Part shown: positions 17,736 through 27,201 of the stretch, one piece after another
Position numbering within the stretch: position 1 is the first letter of the stretch
How the letters are laid out: each line of letters starts with the position of its first letter
Assembly (NCBI GenBank): GCA_023390115.1
Contig: JAEWDM010000022.1
Location: 62,001-126,000, forward strand
Direction of reading: 5' to 3'
Source: Bacillota bacterium
GTDB lineage: Bacteria; Bacillota; Clostridia; Acetivibrionales; DSM-27016
Length of the DNA stretch: 64,000 bases
The notes under the pieces: generated by a model
What the model saw: the letters and a program-made list of their open reading frames with translations, nothing else
The model's database searches: none
Told to the model about the DNA's origin: nothing
Translations under genes and position numbers: made by a program

Positions 17736-18905
17736 ATGAATATTGGAATTTTTACTGATTCTTATCACCCTGAGATAAGTGGACTTGTTACTTCAATTGA
17801 CATACTTCAAAGTCAATTAAAGGAAAGAGGGCATAATGTATATGTTTTTACCACCTCCAATCCGGGCATAAGAAGTAAAAGACGAGGAGTATTCAGGCTC
17901 CCCAGCATGCCTTTCATATTCCTTAAATCCAGAAGAGTGGGATTGTTCTACACTCCGAGGGCCGTTAAATGCGTTAAAAGATTAAATCTGGATATAATTC
18001 ATACCCAGACAGAGTTTTCTCTGGGTATATTTGGGAAAATAATGGCAAAAAAATTAGGGATCCCTGTTGTGCATACTTATCACACTCTTTATAAGGATTA
18101 TGTGCATTATATCTCAAAGGATAAGTTTAAGAGGTTTTCAGATGATTTGGTAAAAATTTTAAGCAGAAATTTTTGTAATGGGTGTGACGCGGTTATAGCA
18201 CCTACGCAGAAGGTTTATGACCTGCTCAGGGACTACGGGGTAAAAAAGAGTATAAGCATCGTTCCTACCGGAATCAGGCTTTGTAAATTTAATAGCGGGT
18301 GTGATTCTGAGGTGAACCTAGAGGAGCTAAAGCAAAGCCTTTCCATAGGCAGTAACGATCCCGTCATACTCTTTGTCGGGAGGCTTGCAAAGGAAAAAAG
18401 AGTGGATATTATTATCGGACAAATGCCATATATTCTTCGATGCTTGCCTGATGCAAAGCTTCTCATAGTGGGAGACGGAACCTCCAGAAGGACCCTTGAG
18501 TCTCTGGCTGCCCAATTGCATCTCAATAAATCCGTGATTTTTGCGGGAGAGCAGGCATGGGATAAAATTCATATGTATTACAAGCTTGGAGGCGTATTTG
18601 TGAGCTCTTCAGTAACTGAGACACAGGGGCTTACCATAATAGAGGCAATGGCTTCCGGTGTCCCTGTAGCTGCAATAAGAGACAGGAATATTGAGGATTT
18701 GATAAAAGACAGGTGGAACGGCAGAATTTTTGATTCGGAGTCAGAGCTTTGTGAGGCTGTGGTAGATATTCTTTCCGATAAAAGGACCTCGCAAATGTAT
18801 GTAAAAAATGCCAGCCAGACTCTTTATGAATATTCTTCTCTCAAATTCAGCATGAAGGTAGAGGAGATTTATACAAAGCTATTAAAAGAAAAAATATTGA
18901 CTTAA
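17736..18905 (+). CDS. GT4 family glycosyltransferase, diacylglycerol glucosyltransferase-like
   Basis: This 389-residue GT-B fold glycosyltransferase begins MNIGIFTDSYHPEISGLVTS, typical of enzymes that move glucose from UDP-glucose to diacylglycerol. The donor-site motif with Glu in the SSVTETQGLTIIEAMASGVPV segment (about 290-310) is present. It has a GGGAAGGGAA ribosome site and leads a cluster with a second GT4 enzyme and an LPG-synthase-type membrane protein. This layout in Firmicutes usually makes membrane glycolipids. The exact acceptor is inferred from the N-terminal signature, not shown. Confidence 0.88.
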   Translation: MNIGIFTDSYHPEISGLVTSIDILQSQLKERGHNVYVFTTSNPGIRSKRRGVFRLPSMPFIFLKSRRVGLFYTPRAVKCVKRLNLDIIHTQTEFSLGIFGKIMAKKLGIPVVHTYHTLYKDYVHYISKDKFKRFSDDLVKILSRNFCNGCDAVIAPTQKVYDLLRDYGVKKSISIVPTGIRLCKFNSGCDSEVNLEELKQSLSIGSNDPVILFVGRLAKEKRVDIIIGQMPYILRCLPDAKLLIVGDGTSRRTLESLAAQLHLNKSVIFAGEQAWDKIHMYYKLGGVFVSSSVTETQGLTIIEAMASGVPVAAIRDRNIEDLIKDRWNGRIFDSESELCEAVVDILSDKRTSQMYVKNASQTLYEYSSLKFSMKVEEIYTKLLKEKILT

Positions 18906-18998
18906 AGAGGGTATAGTCACAGGGATATATTCAAAAACTTATAAGAGTTTAAGCTTAGATGTAAGGGAATATAAAATTTTTGATTAGGGTGGCATATA

Positions 18999-20045
18999 AT
19001 GGTTTCTATAAATATGATATCATCGGCTGTAAAGGTTAAGGGCCAGGGAGTGGGATCGGCTTATATAGAGCAGGTAAGGCTTGTAAACGAAGGCCTGGGC
19101 TCGGGGTATAAGGTTTATGAAAACAAGCCGGTTTTAGCGGATATAATGCATTATCATACCATAGATTTAAAGCATTTTTTTATAGCTCCGTTCGCAAGAA
19201 TGAAGGGCGTTAATGTAGGGTATGTTCATTTTTTACCTGAAACTATTGAGGGAAGCTTAGATCTTCCTGCCCCGGTTAAAAAAATTTTTTATAAATATAT
19301 TATCGCTTTTTACAAAAGCATGGATTATCTGGTTGCTGTAAACCCTTATTTTATCAAAAAGCTTGCCGAATTCGGTATTGACAGCAAACGCATTGCTTAT
19401 ATCCCCAATTTTGTATCGGGAAATTTTTTCAGATGCATGAGCAGCGGGGAAAAGAATGAGCTGAGGAAGAAATATGGCATAGGAGAAAGCGACTTTGTTG
19501 TTCTGGGAGTAGGTCAGGTACAGACCAGAAAGGGCGTAGGGGATTTTATAAATACTGCGGAGCTGTTAAAGGATGTTAAATTTCTTTGGGCGGGCGGTTT
19601 TTCATTCGGAAGAATAACTTCAGGGTACAAAACACTTAAGGGGGTTGTAGACAGCCCTCCTCCTAATGTAAAATTTATGGGTATAGTTGAAAGAGAGCAT
19701 ATGAATGAAATATATAATATTGCGGATGTTTTATTTCTTCCGTCTTATAATGAGCTGTTTCCCATGGCGATCCTTGAAGCCTTTGCCTGCGGCATCCCAG
19801 TGCTTTTAAGAGATCTCGACATATACCCCGATGTGTTTTTTGACTACTATATCAAAGGCAATACCGGCAGCGATTTTGCTGCTGCGGTAGACAGGCTGAA
19901 AAATGACAGGGAATACTATAGCTTTTGCAAGGCCCAAGCATATAAAGGTCATGAATATTACTGTGAGGAGAATATACTTTCGATGTGGAGGGAATTTTAC
20001 AGCAAGGTAAGTAAAAAAATAAATTTAGCAGAGGATTTTTTGTGA
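18999..20045 (+). CDS. GT4 family glycosyltransferase, second-step glycolipid type
   Basis: This 348-residue GT-B fold glycosyltransferase has the donor-binding half recognisable from VLGVGQVQTRKGVGDF (about 165-180) and PSYNELFPMAILEAFACGIPVLLRD (about 248-272, with the conserved Glu pair). The N-terminal half has a lipid-enzyme look, including the HYHTIDLKHF and GYVHFLPETIEGS segments known from processive glycolipid synthases. It probably adds the second sugar after the enzyme encoded upstream. Its stop overlaps the next gene's GTG start (20042-20045). Confidence 0.85.
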   Translation: MVSINMISSAVKVKGQGVGSAYIEQVRLVNEGLGSGYKVYENKPVLADIMHYHTIDLKHFFIAPFARMKGVNVGYVHFLPETIEGSLDLPAPVKKIFYKYIIAFYKSMDYLVAVNPYFIKKLAEFGIDSKRIAYIPNFVSGNFFRCMSSGEKNELRKKYGIGESDFVVLGVGQVQTRKGVGDFINTAELLKDVKFLWAGGFSFGRITSGYKTLKGVVDSPPPNVKFMGIVEREHMNEIYNIADVLFLPSYNELFPMAILEAFACGIPVLLRDLDIYPDVFFDYYIKGNTGSDFAAAVDRLKNDREYYSFCKAQAYKGHEYYCEENILSMWREFYSKVSKKINLAEDFL

Positions 20046-21055
20046 AAAAGAATATATTTAATTTTTTAGTCATTTCAATATCTTTAATAGTGCTTGTTGC
20101 ATTTACTTTAAGTACTCAGGGAATAGATACGTTTGTGCTGCAGGTATCGGGCTTAAACTCCAACTGGATAGCCGCCGCGCTTTTTCTGATGTTTTTATAC
20201 TGGCTTTTTGAGGCCTTGGCTACTTATGTTATTGCGCATTTCTACGGAATAAGATATAACATGGTTGAGTGCTTTGCAGTAACTATGGTTGGACAGTTTT
20301 TTAATTCAATTACCCCGTTTGCCTCAGGCGGGCAGCCGGCACAGGTAGTTTATATGATGAAAAGGGGTACGGAAGCAGGGGATGCCAGTTCAGTTGTGAT
20401 GATAAAATTTTTTGTTTTTCAGACAGTACTTACACTGTATTCGGCAGTAATAATAGTCTTTTCCTTTACCTACTTTAAAACAAAAATTCCCCTTTTATTT
20501 ACTATGACATTCCTTGGTCTGGCTGTACACGGGTCAATGATTGTACTTTCAATATTGTTTGCCCGCAACAGGGCGTTGACTGAGAGAATACTGAGGTTCA
20601 TATTCATGCTGATTAAAAGGCTGAGATTTATTAAAATAACTGACTCTACTGAAAAAAATGTTGAGAGATCTCTTCAAAATTTTCATGATAATGCCGCCCT
20701 CTTAAAAAATAATCCCGTACTTCTGCTTAAGACTTCAATACTGGTAGCACTGCAGATTACGTTCTTTTTCGCCATCCCATACTGTGTATGCGCCAGCTTC
20801 GGAGTTCCTAAAGAAAGCTTTTTTATTATATTTTCAGCAACGGTTTTTGTTGTTACTATAATTTCTATAGTACCTCTCCCAGGAGCATCAGGAGGCGCAG
20901 AGGGCGGATTTTATCTGTTCTTCGGTCTCTTTTTTAAAAGCAGCTTTCTGGTAACGGCAATTCTTTTATGGAGACTTATTACATATTATTCATGCATAGG
21001 ACTGGGCTCTGTATTTACCATTGCGTTTCCCAAAAGAACCAAAACGCCTTATTAA
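20042..21055 (+). CDS. Flippase-like/LPG synthase TM-domain membrane protein (UPF0104)
   Basis: This 337-residue polytopic membrane protein has about eight helices and the family signature around TPFASGGQPAQVVYMMKRG (about 84-102) and PLPGASGGAEGGFYLFF (about 277-293). It is the membrane-only module of the lysyl-phosphatidylglycerol synthase/AglD family, thought to flip or hold glycolipids. It starts at GTG 20042, overlapping the upstream glycosyltransferase stop, which ties it to glycolipid export. No aminoacyl-transferase domain is present. Confidence 0.9.
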   Translation: MKKNIFNFLVISISLIVLVAFTLSTQGIDTFVLQVSGLNSNWIAAALFLMFLYWLFEALATYVIAHFYGIRYNMVECFAVTMVGQFFNSITPFASGGQPAQVVYMMKRGTEAGDASSVVMIKFFVFQTVLTLYSAVIIVFSFTYFKTKIPLLFTMTFLGLAVHGSMIVLSILFARNRALTERILRFIFMLIKRLRFIKITDSTEKNVERSLQNFHDNAALLKNNPVLLLKTSILVALQITFFFAIPYCVCASFGVPKESFFIIFSATVFVVTIISIVPLPGASGGAEGGFYLFFGLFFKSSFLVTAILLWRLITYYSCIGLGSVFTIAFPKRTKTPY

Positions 21056-21088
21056 TAAAATAAATCGATTTGAAAGGAAGTGGATATC

Positions 21089-22456
21089 ATGGGTAATTCT
21101 ACAGGCATCGAGCTTGATGAGGGTTTTCTTGAAAAGCTGAGTGATTTGGCTAAAAAAAGCAGTCTTATTAATCCTGAGCTTTACAGCCAGTATCAGGTTA
21201 AAAGAGGGTTGAGAGATTTGGATGGGAGAGGGGTACTGGTGGGGCTGACAGAAATTGGCGATGTTCGTTCGTATGTTGTTGATGACAGTGAGCTTATCCC
21301 TATTCCGGGTAAATTGATATATAGAGGAATAGATATAGTCAATATTGTAGACGGCTTTATTAAGGACAACCGTTTCGGGTTTGAGGAAACCTGCTATTTG
21401 CTGTTGTTCGGAAAGCTTCCCGGCAGAAAGGAGCTTAATGATTTCGGGGGGCTTTTGTCACAGTACAGAAAGCTGCCCGAGGATTTTGTAAGGGATATGA
21501 TACTGAAAATGCCAAGCAACGACGTGATGAACTCCCTTGCAAGAAGTGTACTGGCTTTTTACAGTCTTGATAAAAAAGCGGATGACATCTCCATAAAAAA
21601 CGTATTGAGACAATCTCTTAATATGATAGCCTGCTTTCCTTTAATTGCGGTATACGGATACCAGGCGCTTTCACATTATCATGGGAATAAGAGCTTAATT
21701 ATTCACAGCCCAAGACCGGATCTTAGCACCGCCGAGAATATTTTGCATATGATAAGGCCGGACAGCCGGTATACGGCTCTTGAAGCAAAGCTGCTGGACC
21801 TTGCGCTGGTGCTGCACGCAGAACATGGAGGAGGAAACAATTCCTCTTTCGTTACTCATGTTGTAACATCCTCCGGTTCGGATACCTATTCTGTAATAGC
21901 AGCGGCTCTTGGGTCGCTTAAAGGGCCAAGACACGGAGGTGCAAACATTAAGGTTATTGAAATGTTTGAGGACATGAAGAAAACTCTAAGGGATTGGAAG
22001 GACAGCGGAGAGGTTCGGGATTATCTTATAAAGATACTGAATAAAGAAGCATTTGACCGCTCGGGCTTGATATACGGAATAGGACATGCTGTTTATTCAA
22101 TATCCGATCCCAGAGCTATAATTTTGAAAAAATATGCTGAAATGCTTGCAAAGGAAAAAGGCTTTGAGAATGAGTATAATCTGTATGCAGAGGTAGAAAG
22201 GCTTGCGCCTGAAGTAATAGGAAAAGTGCGTAAAATGTATAAGGGTGTAAGTGCAAATGTTGATTTCTATTCGGGCTTTGTATACACGATGCTGGACATT
22301 CCGCCGGAAATGTACACGCCTCTGTTTGCTATTTCAAGAATAGTAGGATGGAGTGCACACCGGATTGAAGAGCTTGTAAATGCCGGCAAAATTATCAGGC
22401 CTGCGTATAAGAGTGTTTCAGGAACACAGGAATATGTTGCGCTGGATGAAAGATAA
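21089..22456 (+). CDS. Citrate synthase (Si type)
   Basis: This 455-residue citrate synthase condenses acetyl-CoA with oxaloacetate. Active-site segments are visible: HAEHGGGNNSSFVTHVV (first catalytic His, about 248), KGPRHGGANIKV (about 283), IYGIGHAVYSISDPRA (second His, about 325) and the catalytic Asp in SANVDFYSGFVY (about 398). I chose the ATG at 21089, 9-10 bp from GAAAGGAAG. It follows the flippase gene by 33 bp. Acting on propionyl-CoA as well (2-methylcitrate synthase) is not excluded. In this group it would feed glutamate synthesis rather than a full cycle. Confidence 0.93.
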   Translation: MGNSTGIELDEGFLEKLSDLAKKSSLINPELYSQYQVKRGLRDLDGRGVLVGLTEIGDVRSYVVDDSELIPIPGKLIYRGIDIVNIVDGFIKDNRFGFEETCYLLLFGKLPGRKELNDFGGLLSQYRKLPEDFVRDMILKMPSNDVMNSLARSVLAFYSLDKKADDISIKNVLRQSLNMIACFPLIAVYGYQALSHYHGNKSLIIHSPRPDLSTAENILHMIRPDSRYTALEAKLLDLALVLHAEHGGGNNSSFVTHVVTSSGSDTYSVIAAALGSLKGPRHGGANIKVIEMFEDMKKTLRDWKDSGEVRDYLIKILNKEAFDRSGLIYGIGHAVYSISDPRAIILKKYAEMLAKEKGFENEYNLYAEVERLAPEVIGKVRKMYKGVSANVDFYSGFVYTMLDIPPEMYTPLFAISRIVGWSAHRIEELVNAGKIIRPAYKSVSGTQEYVALDER

Positions 22457-22570
22457 TAGTCTGTTGACAGAATTATCCCTTCATAAAATTTTGAATACAT
22501 GACATTTTACTTCTCTAAAATCAGCCATTTTCAAATGTTACAAAAGTTGATTAATTTTTGCTATTCTTTT

Positions 22571-22618
22571 AAGAAGGTAGATTTCTGACATTTGCTTTTA
22601 TCAGAAGTCTACCTTCTT
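22571..22618 (+). terminator. Strong 18-bp stem-loop after citrate synthase
   Basis: An 18-bp stem with one mismatch (left arm 22571-22588 starting AAGAAGGTAGA, right arm ending 22618) and a 12-nt loop lies 115 bp after the citrate synthase stop. No T-run follows, so it is either a terminator of unusual form or a mobile-element end next to the orphan fragment at 22635. It is the main structure in the 684-bp gap before the LacI gene. Confidence 0.45.
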
Positions 22619-22634
22619 ACCTCATATTCAACGG

Positions 22635-22847
22635 GTGCAAAGGCGAATTACACTCACACCAACAGGGATGGCAATCCTTGATTTATTTGAATATGTCAAG
22701 GTTATTGCGTTCCCTATGGGCAACAGCTACCAGCGGGCTATACCTGAGGGGTTGACTGAAAACCAGAACAGGATACTAAAGCTGTGTGGAGTACCTGAAA
22801 ATATATATGTAAGTCGGGAGAAGGCTATACATGCAGTGCAACTGTAA
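22635..22847 (+). pseudogene. Unrecognised 70-codon frame, possible gene remnant
   Basis: A frame reading from GTG 22635 to 22847 gives a product with protein-like composition (segments DLFEYVKVIAFPMGNSYQ and GLTENQNRILKLCGVP), but it has no ribosome site and no recognised family. The open frame only reaches back to 22581. The position just after a long stem-loop suggests the 3' end of a decayed gene, perhaps from a mobile element. I do not assign a function. Confidence 0.3.
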
Positions 22848-22996
22848 GGTTTTTATACCTAATCCATTTTATAGCTCAACAGGGTACGATGAATATGAGT
22901 TATAGGTAAAATAGATAATAAAATGAATTGATATATTTTGAAATCTCACGAGACTAACACTATTAAAAGTTATAAATAAAATATTTCAGAAAAATA

Positions 22997-23046
22997 TTGC
23001 TAATGAATCGATATTATATTATAATGAATCTATCAAAACGTTTCAA
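22997..23046 (+). promoter_or_regulatory. Promoter with LacI-type operator in its spacer, plus second dyad
   Basis: TTGCTA (22997-23002) and TATAAT (23020-23025) are 17 bp apart. The spacer holds TGAATCGATATT (23004-23015), a match to the operator found at 30299, 30445 and 34725. A half-site TGAATC follows at 23025, and a second dyad TCAAAACGTTTCAA at 23033-23046 resembles a LacI-family or CcpA-like site. The layout implies repression, probably autoregulation of the LacI gene at 23140. Confidence 0.65.
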
Positions 23047-23139
23047 TCAAATATTAAATATTTTATATAATGTACGAATTAAGCGCGCTTTAATGGGATG
23101 CCAAATTTAAAATGTTACAATCGAAAAGGAAACGGTATT

Positions 23140-24138
23140 ATGAGGGTGACAATAAAAGACGTAGCTAAGATTTCAGGTGTTTCAGTTTCTACAGCTTCCA
23201 TGGCATTGAACAATATAAAGGGTGTAAATGAAGAAACTCGGATGAATGTAATTAAAGTTGCTAAAAAACTAAATTATCACCCGAATAAGAACGCCCGCAG
23301 CCTTAAGACGGACAAAACCCTGACCATAGGGCTAATTGTTACGGATATAATGAACCCGTTTTTTGCTTCAATAGTTGAGCATGTAAGGATTGAAGTTGAG
23401 AAGCAGGGGTATAATCTTTTGTTGGGGATTTCCGGAAATAAAATTGAAAATGAGCAAAAGTATATAAATGAATTTGTTGCTAGAAATGTAGATGGGGTTA
23501 TTGTTGTGCCCATTGCCGGAGTACCGCAGGATTTGGGACATCTTTATTATCTAAAGAATATTGGAATCCCTTTCGCGTTTCTATCAACAAAATATGAAGG
23601 GGTAATGGCGGATTGTGCTATGACAGACCTTTACGAAGGGTCATATTTGCTAACGAAACATCTTCTTGAAGCAGGTCATAAAAAGATCTTTATGATAGCT
23701 GCAGACCGACGGTTAGTTCTTTCATCGATGCGAATAGCCGGTTACACAAATGCCTTTAAAGATGTAGGCAGGGAATACAAAGAAGGATGGATTTATGAAA
23801 CCGTTCCTGATTTTGAGCATGGATGCGATATTGAATATGAGATTTTAAAAGGAAAGCCGGACGCAATAGTAACAATTAATGATATATTAGCTTTAGGTGT
23901 ATTAAAATTCTTAAAAGAAATGAATATCAAAGTTCCTAATGATATTTCTGTTGCCGGATATGATGATATTCTTTTTGCTGCTATTGCTGAGACTCCTTTG
24001 ACAACGGTACGTCAGCCTGTAAGCGAAATGTGTTCAAAGGTAGTGGAATTGATAATTAAAAGAATCGAGGGATGCAATGAGGATGAAGAAATACATTTGT
24101 TTAAACCCGAATTAAAAATAAGAAATTCGACTCACTAG
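23140..24138 (+). CDS. LacI-family transcriptional regulator (first)
   Basis: This 332-residue LacI/GalR regulator has an N-terminal helix-turn-helix (MRVTIKDVAKISGVSVSTAS) with the hinge helix at about 48-58 (PNKNARSLKT) and a periplasmic-binding-protein-like sugar domain. I chose ATG 23140 since the HTH starts there; the frame is open 14 codons further upstream without a ribosome site. It precedes the ribose-type ABC transporter by 445 bp and probably responds to the transported sugar or a derivative. Its own promoter contains the shared operator. Confidence 0.92.
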   Translation: MRVTIKDVAKISGVSVSTASMALNNIKGVNEETRMNVIKVAKKLNYHPNKNARSLKTDKTLTIGLIVTDIMNPFFASIVEHVRIEVEKQGYNLLLGISGNKIENEQKYINEFVARNVDGVIVVPIAGVPQDLGHLYYLKNIGIPFAFLSTKYEGVMADCAMTDLYEGSYLLTKHLLEAGHKKIFMIAADRRLVLSSMRIAGYTNAFKDVGREYKEGWIYETVPDFEHGCDIEYEILKGKPDAIVTINDILALGVLKFLKEMNIKVPNDISVAGYDDILFAAIAETPLTTVRQPVSEMCSKVVELIIKRIEGCNEDEEIHLFKPELKIRNSTH

Positions 24139-24583
24139 CTTTAAAATCTGTCTTTATTGTGCTATTACGTATTTGAGACAGGCTTGGTGATTCTAGCTGC
24201 TGAACGTGCCTCCTCTAAAGTTCAGTAAATTGATCTCATTAAGCAAATCTTGAATACTTAATAAGAATAGTAACTTAAACTATAGGAGATTTGGTTATTT
24301 TCAAGAAAAAAAGGAAGTAACTCTGACATTACGCCGGCCAAATATATAAATAGGGCTTAGCAATTACAAAGTACTTCCAAATACGCAAACTAATTATAAC
24401 ATAATTCTTATGAATAGTAAAGAATTCATAAACATTGTTAAAATTAGTATTTTTATCAGTACTTCTCGTGATGTCTTAGCTACTTCAAACGTCTTAAGTT
24501 TGTATGCATTTGAACATGTTGTTTCTTGAAGAATTTCTTTCACCGTAGGATGAGTTGCAAAAAAATTTTAAGGAGGATATCTT
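24139..24583. other. Gap between LacI gene and binding-protein gene
   Basis: This 445-bp stretch has no convincing ORF. It contains a 7-bp inverted repeat (GGAAGTA at 24313, TACTTCC at 24372) and, at 24488-24503, a loose dyad around CAAACGTCTTAAGTTTG. No copy of the TGAATCGATTCA operator and no clear promoter was seen. It ends in a strong AAGGAGG ribosome site for the lipoprotein. Confidence 0.4.
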
Positions 24584-25612
24584 ATGGGTAAATTAATTAA
24601 GAAGTTAGCATTAGTTCTTGCCATGGTTCTAGTCTTTATGGTTGCAGCAACCGGCTGTGGTTCATCATCAGCTCCCTCCCAAGATCAAGAAACGGTACAG
24701 CAGAGCACAGTAGAAACAAACAAACCCACAGAAGAGGGGAAAAAGTTGAAATTCGCTTTTTCTATCATGGTTTTGGACAATCCATACTTCATCAGTGTAA
24801 AGAAAGGTTTTGAGGACAAGTGTAAGGAACTTGGCATAGAAGCAATATCTGTCGACGCAAAATATGACGTGGCAAAGCAGGTTAATGATATCGAAAATCT
24901 TATTGAACAAAAAGTTGATGCCATTTTGATTGCGCCTATTGATCAGAAGGCACTTCTGCCGGTTGTTGAAAAGGCAAAGTCCAAAGGCATCATTGTAGTT
25001 TCTGAAGCTCAAGCAATAGACAATGCAAATGGAATATACACAATTGATGAATATCAATATGGAACTATAATAGGCACAAATGCAGCTAACTGGATAAAAG
25101 AAAAGCTGGGCGGCAAGGCTGAAGTTGTAATAGTAAGCCAGGATAATGTAGAGCCAGTTATTCAAAGAGGTAACGGCATAGAAGATGCAATAAAGAAGAA
25201 CTGTCCGGATGCTAAGATAGTAGCCAGACAGGCAGGAGATTCACCTGAAAAAGGAATGAAGATAGTAGAAAGTGTACTTCAAAAGAATCCAAATGTTAAA
25301 GTAATAGTTGCTAACAATGATTCAGGAGCTTTGGGTGGATATGAGGCAGTAAAAGCCATGGGCAAAGCTACGCCTGATTTCTTTGTAGGTGGTGCCGATG
25401 CAACTGCGGAAGCAATAGCAAAAATGAAAGAGCCTGATAGTATTTACAGAGCTACAGTTGATATTAAGCCTTATGATTCCGGAAAAGAATGTGTTGACAT
25501 AATGAACAAGTATGTTAAGGAAGGTGCTCCCGCACAACCTGAAAAATTCTTCATGAAAATGTTCCCTGTATTACAGGAAGACGTTGTTAGCGGAAAATTT
25601 ACCAGTAAATAA
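24584..25612 (+). CDS. Sugar ABC transporter substrate-binding lipoprotein (RbsB type)
   Basis: This 342-residue binding protein has a lipoprotein signal peptide (hydrophobic core LALVLAMVLVFMVAA, lipidated Cys at about 25) and a Ser/Thr/Gln-rich linker. The mature part matches type-I periplasmic binding proteins of the ribose/galactose class (KKGFEDKCKELGIEAISVDA; NDSGALGGYEAVKAMGK). It heads an operon with an RbsA-type ATPase, an RbsC-type permease and a D-lyxose-type isomerase, so it probably captures an aldopentose or hexose outside the cell. Confidence 0.94.
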   Translation: MGKLIKKLALVLAMVLVFMVAATGCGSSSAPSQDQETVQQSTVETNKPTEEGKKLKFAFSIMVLDNPYFISVKKGFEDKCKELGIEAISVDAKYDVAKQVNDIENLIEQKVDAILIAPIDQKALLPVVEKAKSKGIIVVSEAQAIDNANGIYTIDEYQYGTIIGTNAANWIKEKLGGKAEVVIVSQDNVEPVIQRGNGIEDAIKKNCPDAKIVARQAGDSPEKGMKIVESVLQKNPNVKVIVANNDSGALGGYEAVKAMGKATPDFFVGGADATAEAIAKMKEPDSIYRATVDIKPYDSGKECVDIMNKYVKEGAPAQPEKFFMKMFPVLQEDVVSGKFTSK

Positions 25613-25710
25613 TACGCACTAAAATTAATTCAAAATGGGCGGTGTGGGAAACTATGCCGCCTTGCATAATACGGATATGTGCAGTTTTATACTTGCACGG
25701 GGGTGGGAAA

Positions 25711-27192
25711 ATGTCAAATATAATTCTTGAAGCAAGGAATATTTCCAAGGTTTATCCAGGCGTAAGGGCTTTAGAGGATGTATCCATGAGCTTCGAAAAG
25801 GGTGAAATACATGCTATTATGGGAGAGAACGGTGCAGGAAAATCAACGCTCATTAAAATTCTTGCAGGAGCTATTCAACCAACTAGTGGAAGTATATTGC
25901 TTAATAATCAGGAGTATAGTGGTTTTACGCCGTCATTGGCGATGGAAAAAGGTATTTCTGTAATATACCAGGAGTTTAACCTTGTTCCCTTTTTAACCGT
26001 TGCTGAAAATATTTTTTATGGTTCTGAAGTAATGAAGGGCATATTTAGAAATGTAGATTATATGAATACGGAAACTTCAAAGCTTTGTGCCGATATGGGG
26101 GTTGATCTTGATCCAAAAGCCCAGGTAATGAGTCTTGGAGTGGCTTATCAGCAAATTGTTGAAATAGTTAAAGCTGCATCAAAAAATGCACAAATTCTAA
26201 TTATGGATGAGCCAACCGCGCCTTTGACTAATAGGGAAACGGAAGCAATGTTCAATATTATGCAAAAGCTCAAAGCAAAAGGCGTTACCATACTTTACAT
26301 TTCTCACAGGCTGGAAGAAATCTTCGCAATTTGTGACAGGCTCACAGTTATGCGTGATGGAAAGTATATTGTTACAAAAAAAGTCAAGGATACAAACAGA
26401 AAAGAATTAATTGCCTACATGGTTGGGCGTGAGCTGGGTGAAAGCTATCCGGAAAAGAAAACAGAACCTAAGGAAACTGTAATTGAGGTAAAAAATCTTT
26501 GCACTGATAAATTGAAAAATGTCAGTTTCTCTCTTAGGAAGGGGGAAATTCTTGGCTTGGGTGGTCTCGTCGGGGCAGGAAGGACTGAGATTGCGCGTGC
26601 AATATATGGTGCTGATTCAATAAATTCCGGAGAGATAATACTAAATGGAAGCAAGATAACTTTAAAGTCTCCATTGGATGGCCTAAAAAACGGTATTGGT
26701 CTCATTCCGGAGGACCGAAAGCAGCATGGGGTCATATTAGGTATGGAGATTAAAGAAAACATAACTTACAGTATATTGAAAAAAATATCGAAGTCTTTAA
26801 TTATCAGTAAATCCAAAGAAAATGAAATATGCAACTCCTTAAAAGAGGAACTTCGCATAAAAACACCTGCTCTTACTCAAAAGGTGAAAAACTTAAGTGG
26901 AGGGAACCAGCAGAAAGTAGTCCTTGCGAAGTTTCTTGCAACTAAATGTGATGTTTTCATCTTTGATGAGCCTACCAGAGGTATTGACGTAGGAGCAAAA
27001 CAGGAAATTTATAATCTTATGAGAACTTTAACCGAACAAGGTAAGAGCATTATAATGATATCATCTGAAATGCCAGAGCTAATAGGTATGTCCGATAGAA
27101 TAATTGTAATGCATGAAGGAAAGATTGCGGGAGAACTTCAACGTAACGAGTTTTCTCAGGAAAATATAATGGAATACGCGTCGGGACAATAG
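25711..27192 (+). CDS. Sugar ABC transporter ATPase, RbsA/MglA type (two NBDs)
   Basis: This 493-residue double nucleotide-binding-domain ATPase powers a CUT2 sugar importer. The first NBD has Walker A GENGAGKST (about 37-45) and Walker B ILIMDEPTAP, with an unusual signature reading SLGVAYQQ. The second NBD has a degenerate Walker A (GLVGAGRTE), signature LSGGNQQKV and Walker B FIFDEPTRGID. I chose ATG 25711, where the conserved N-terminus begins; an upstream extension in frame (25642-25710) is not family-like. Confidence 0.95.
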   Translation: MSNIILEARNISKVYPGVRALEDVSMSFEKGEIHAIMGENGAGKSTLIKILAGAIQPTSGSILLNNQEYSGFTPSLAMEKGISVIYQEFNLVPFLTVAENIFYGSEVMKGIFRNVDYMNTETSKLCADMGVDLDPKAQVMSLGVAYQQIVEIVKAASKNAQILIMDEPTAPLTNRETEAMFNIMQKLKAKGVTILYISHRLEEIFAICDRLTVMRDGKYIVTKKVKDTNRKELIAYMVGRELGESYPEKKTEPKETVIEVKNLCTDKLKNVSFSLRKGEILGLGGLVGAGRTEIARAIYGADSINSGEIILNGSKITLKSPLDGLKNGIGLIPEDRKQHGVILGMEIKENITYSILKKISKSLIISKSKENEICNSLKEELRIKTPALTQKVKNLSGGNQQKVVLAKFLATKCDVFIFDEPTRGIDVGAKQEIYNLMRTLTEQGKSIIMISSEMPELIGMSDRIIVMHEGKIAGELQRNEFSQENIMEYASGQ

Positions 27193-27201
27193 GGGGAGAA
27201 T

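Noticed and set aside
23033..23046. CcpA catabolite site before the first LacI gene
   Set aside because: TCAAAACGTTTCAA resembles a cre site but departs from it at key outer bases; I record it only as a dyad and do not claim CcpA control.
24668..25165. 165-codon minus-strand frame inside the RbsB-type gene
   Set aside because: It is antisense to a clear lipoprotein gene; its composition is skewed to Cys, Tyr and Phe, as expected of a complementary reading.
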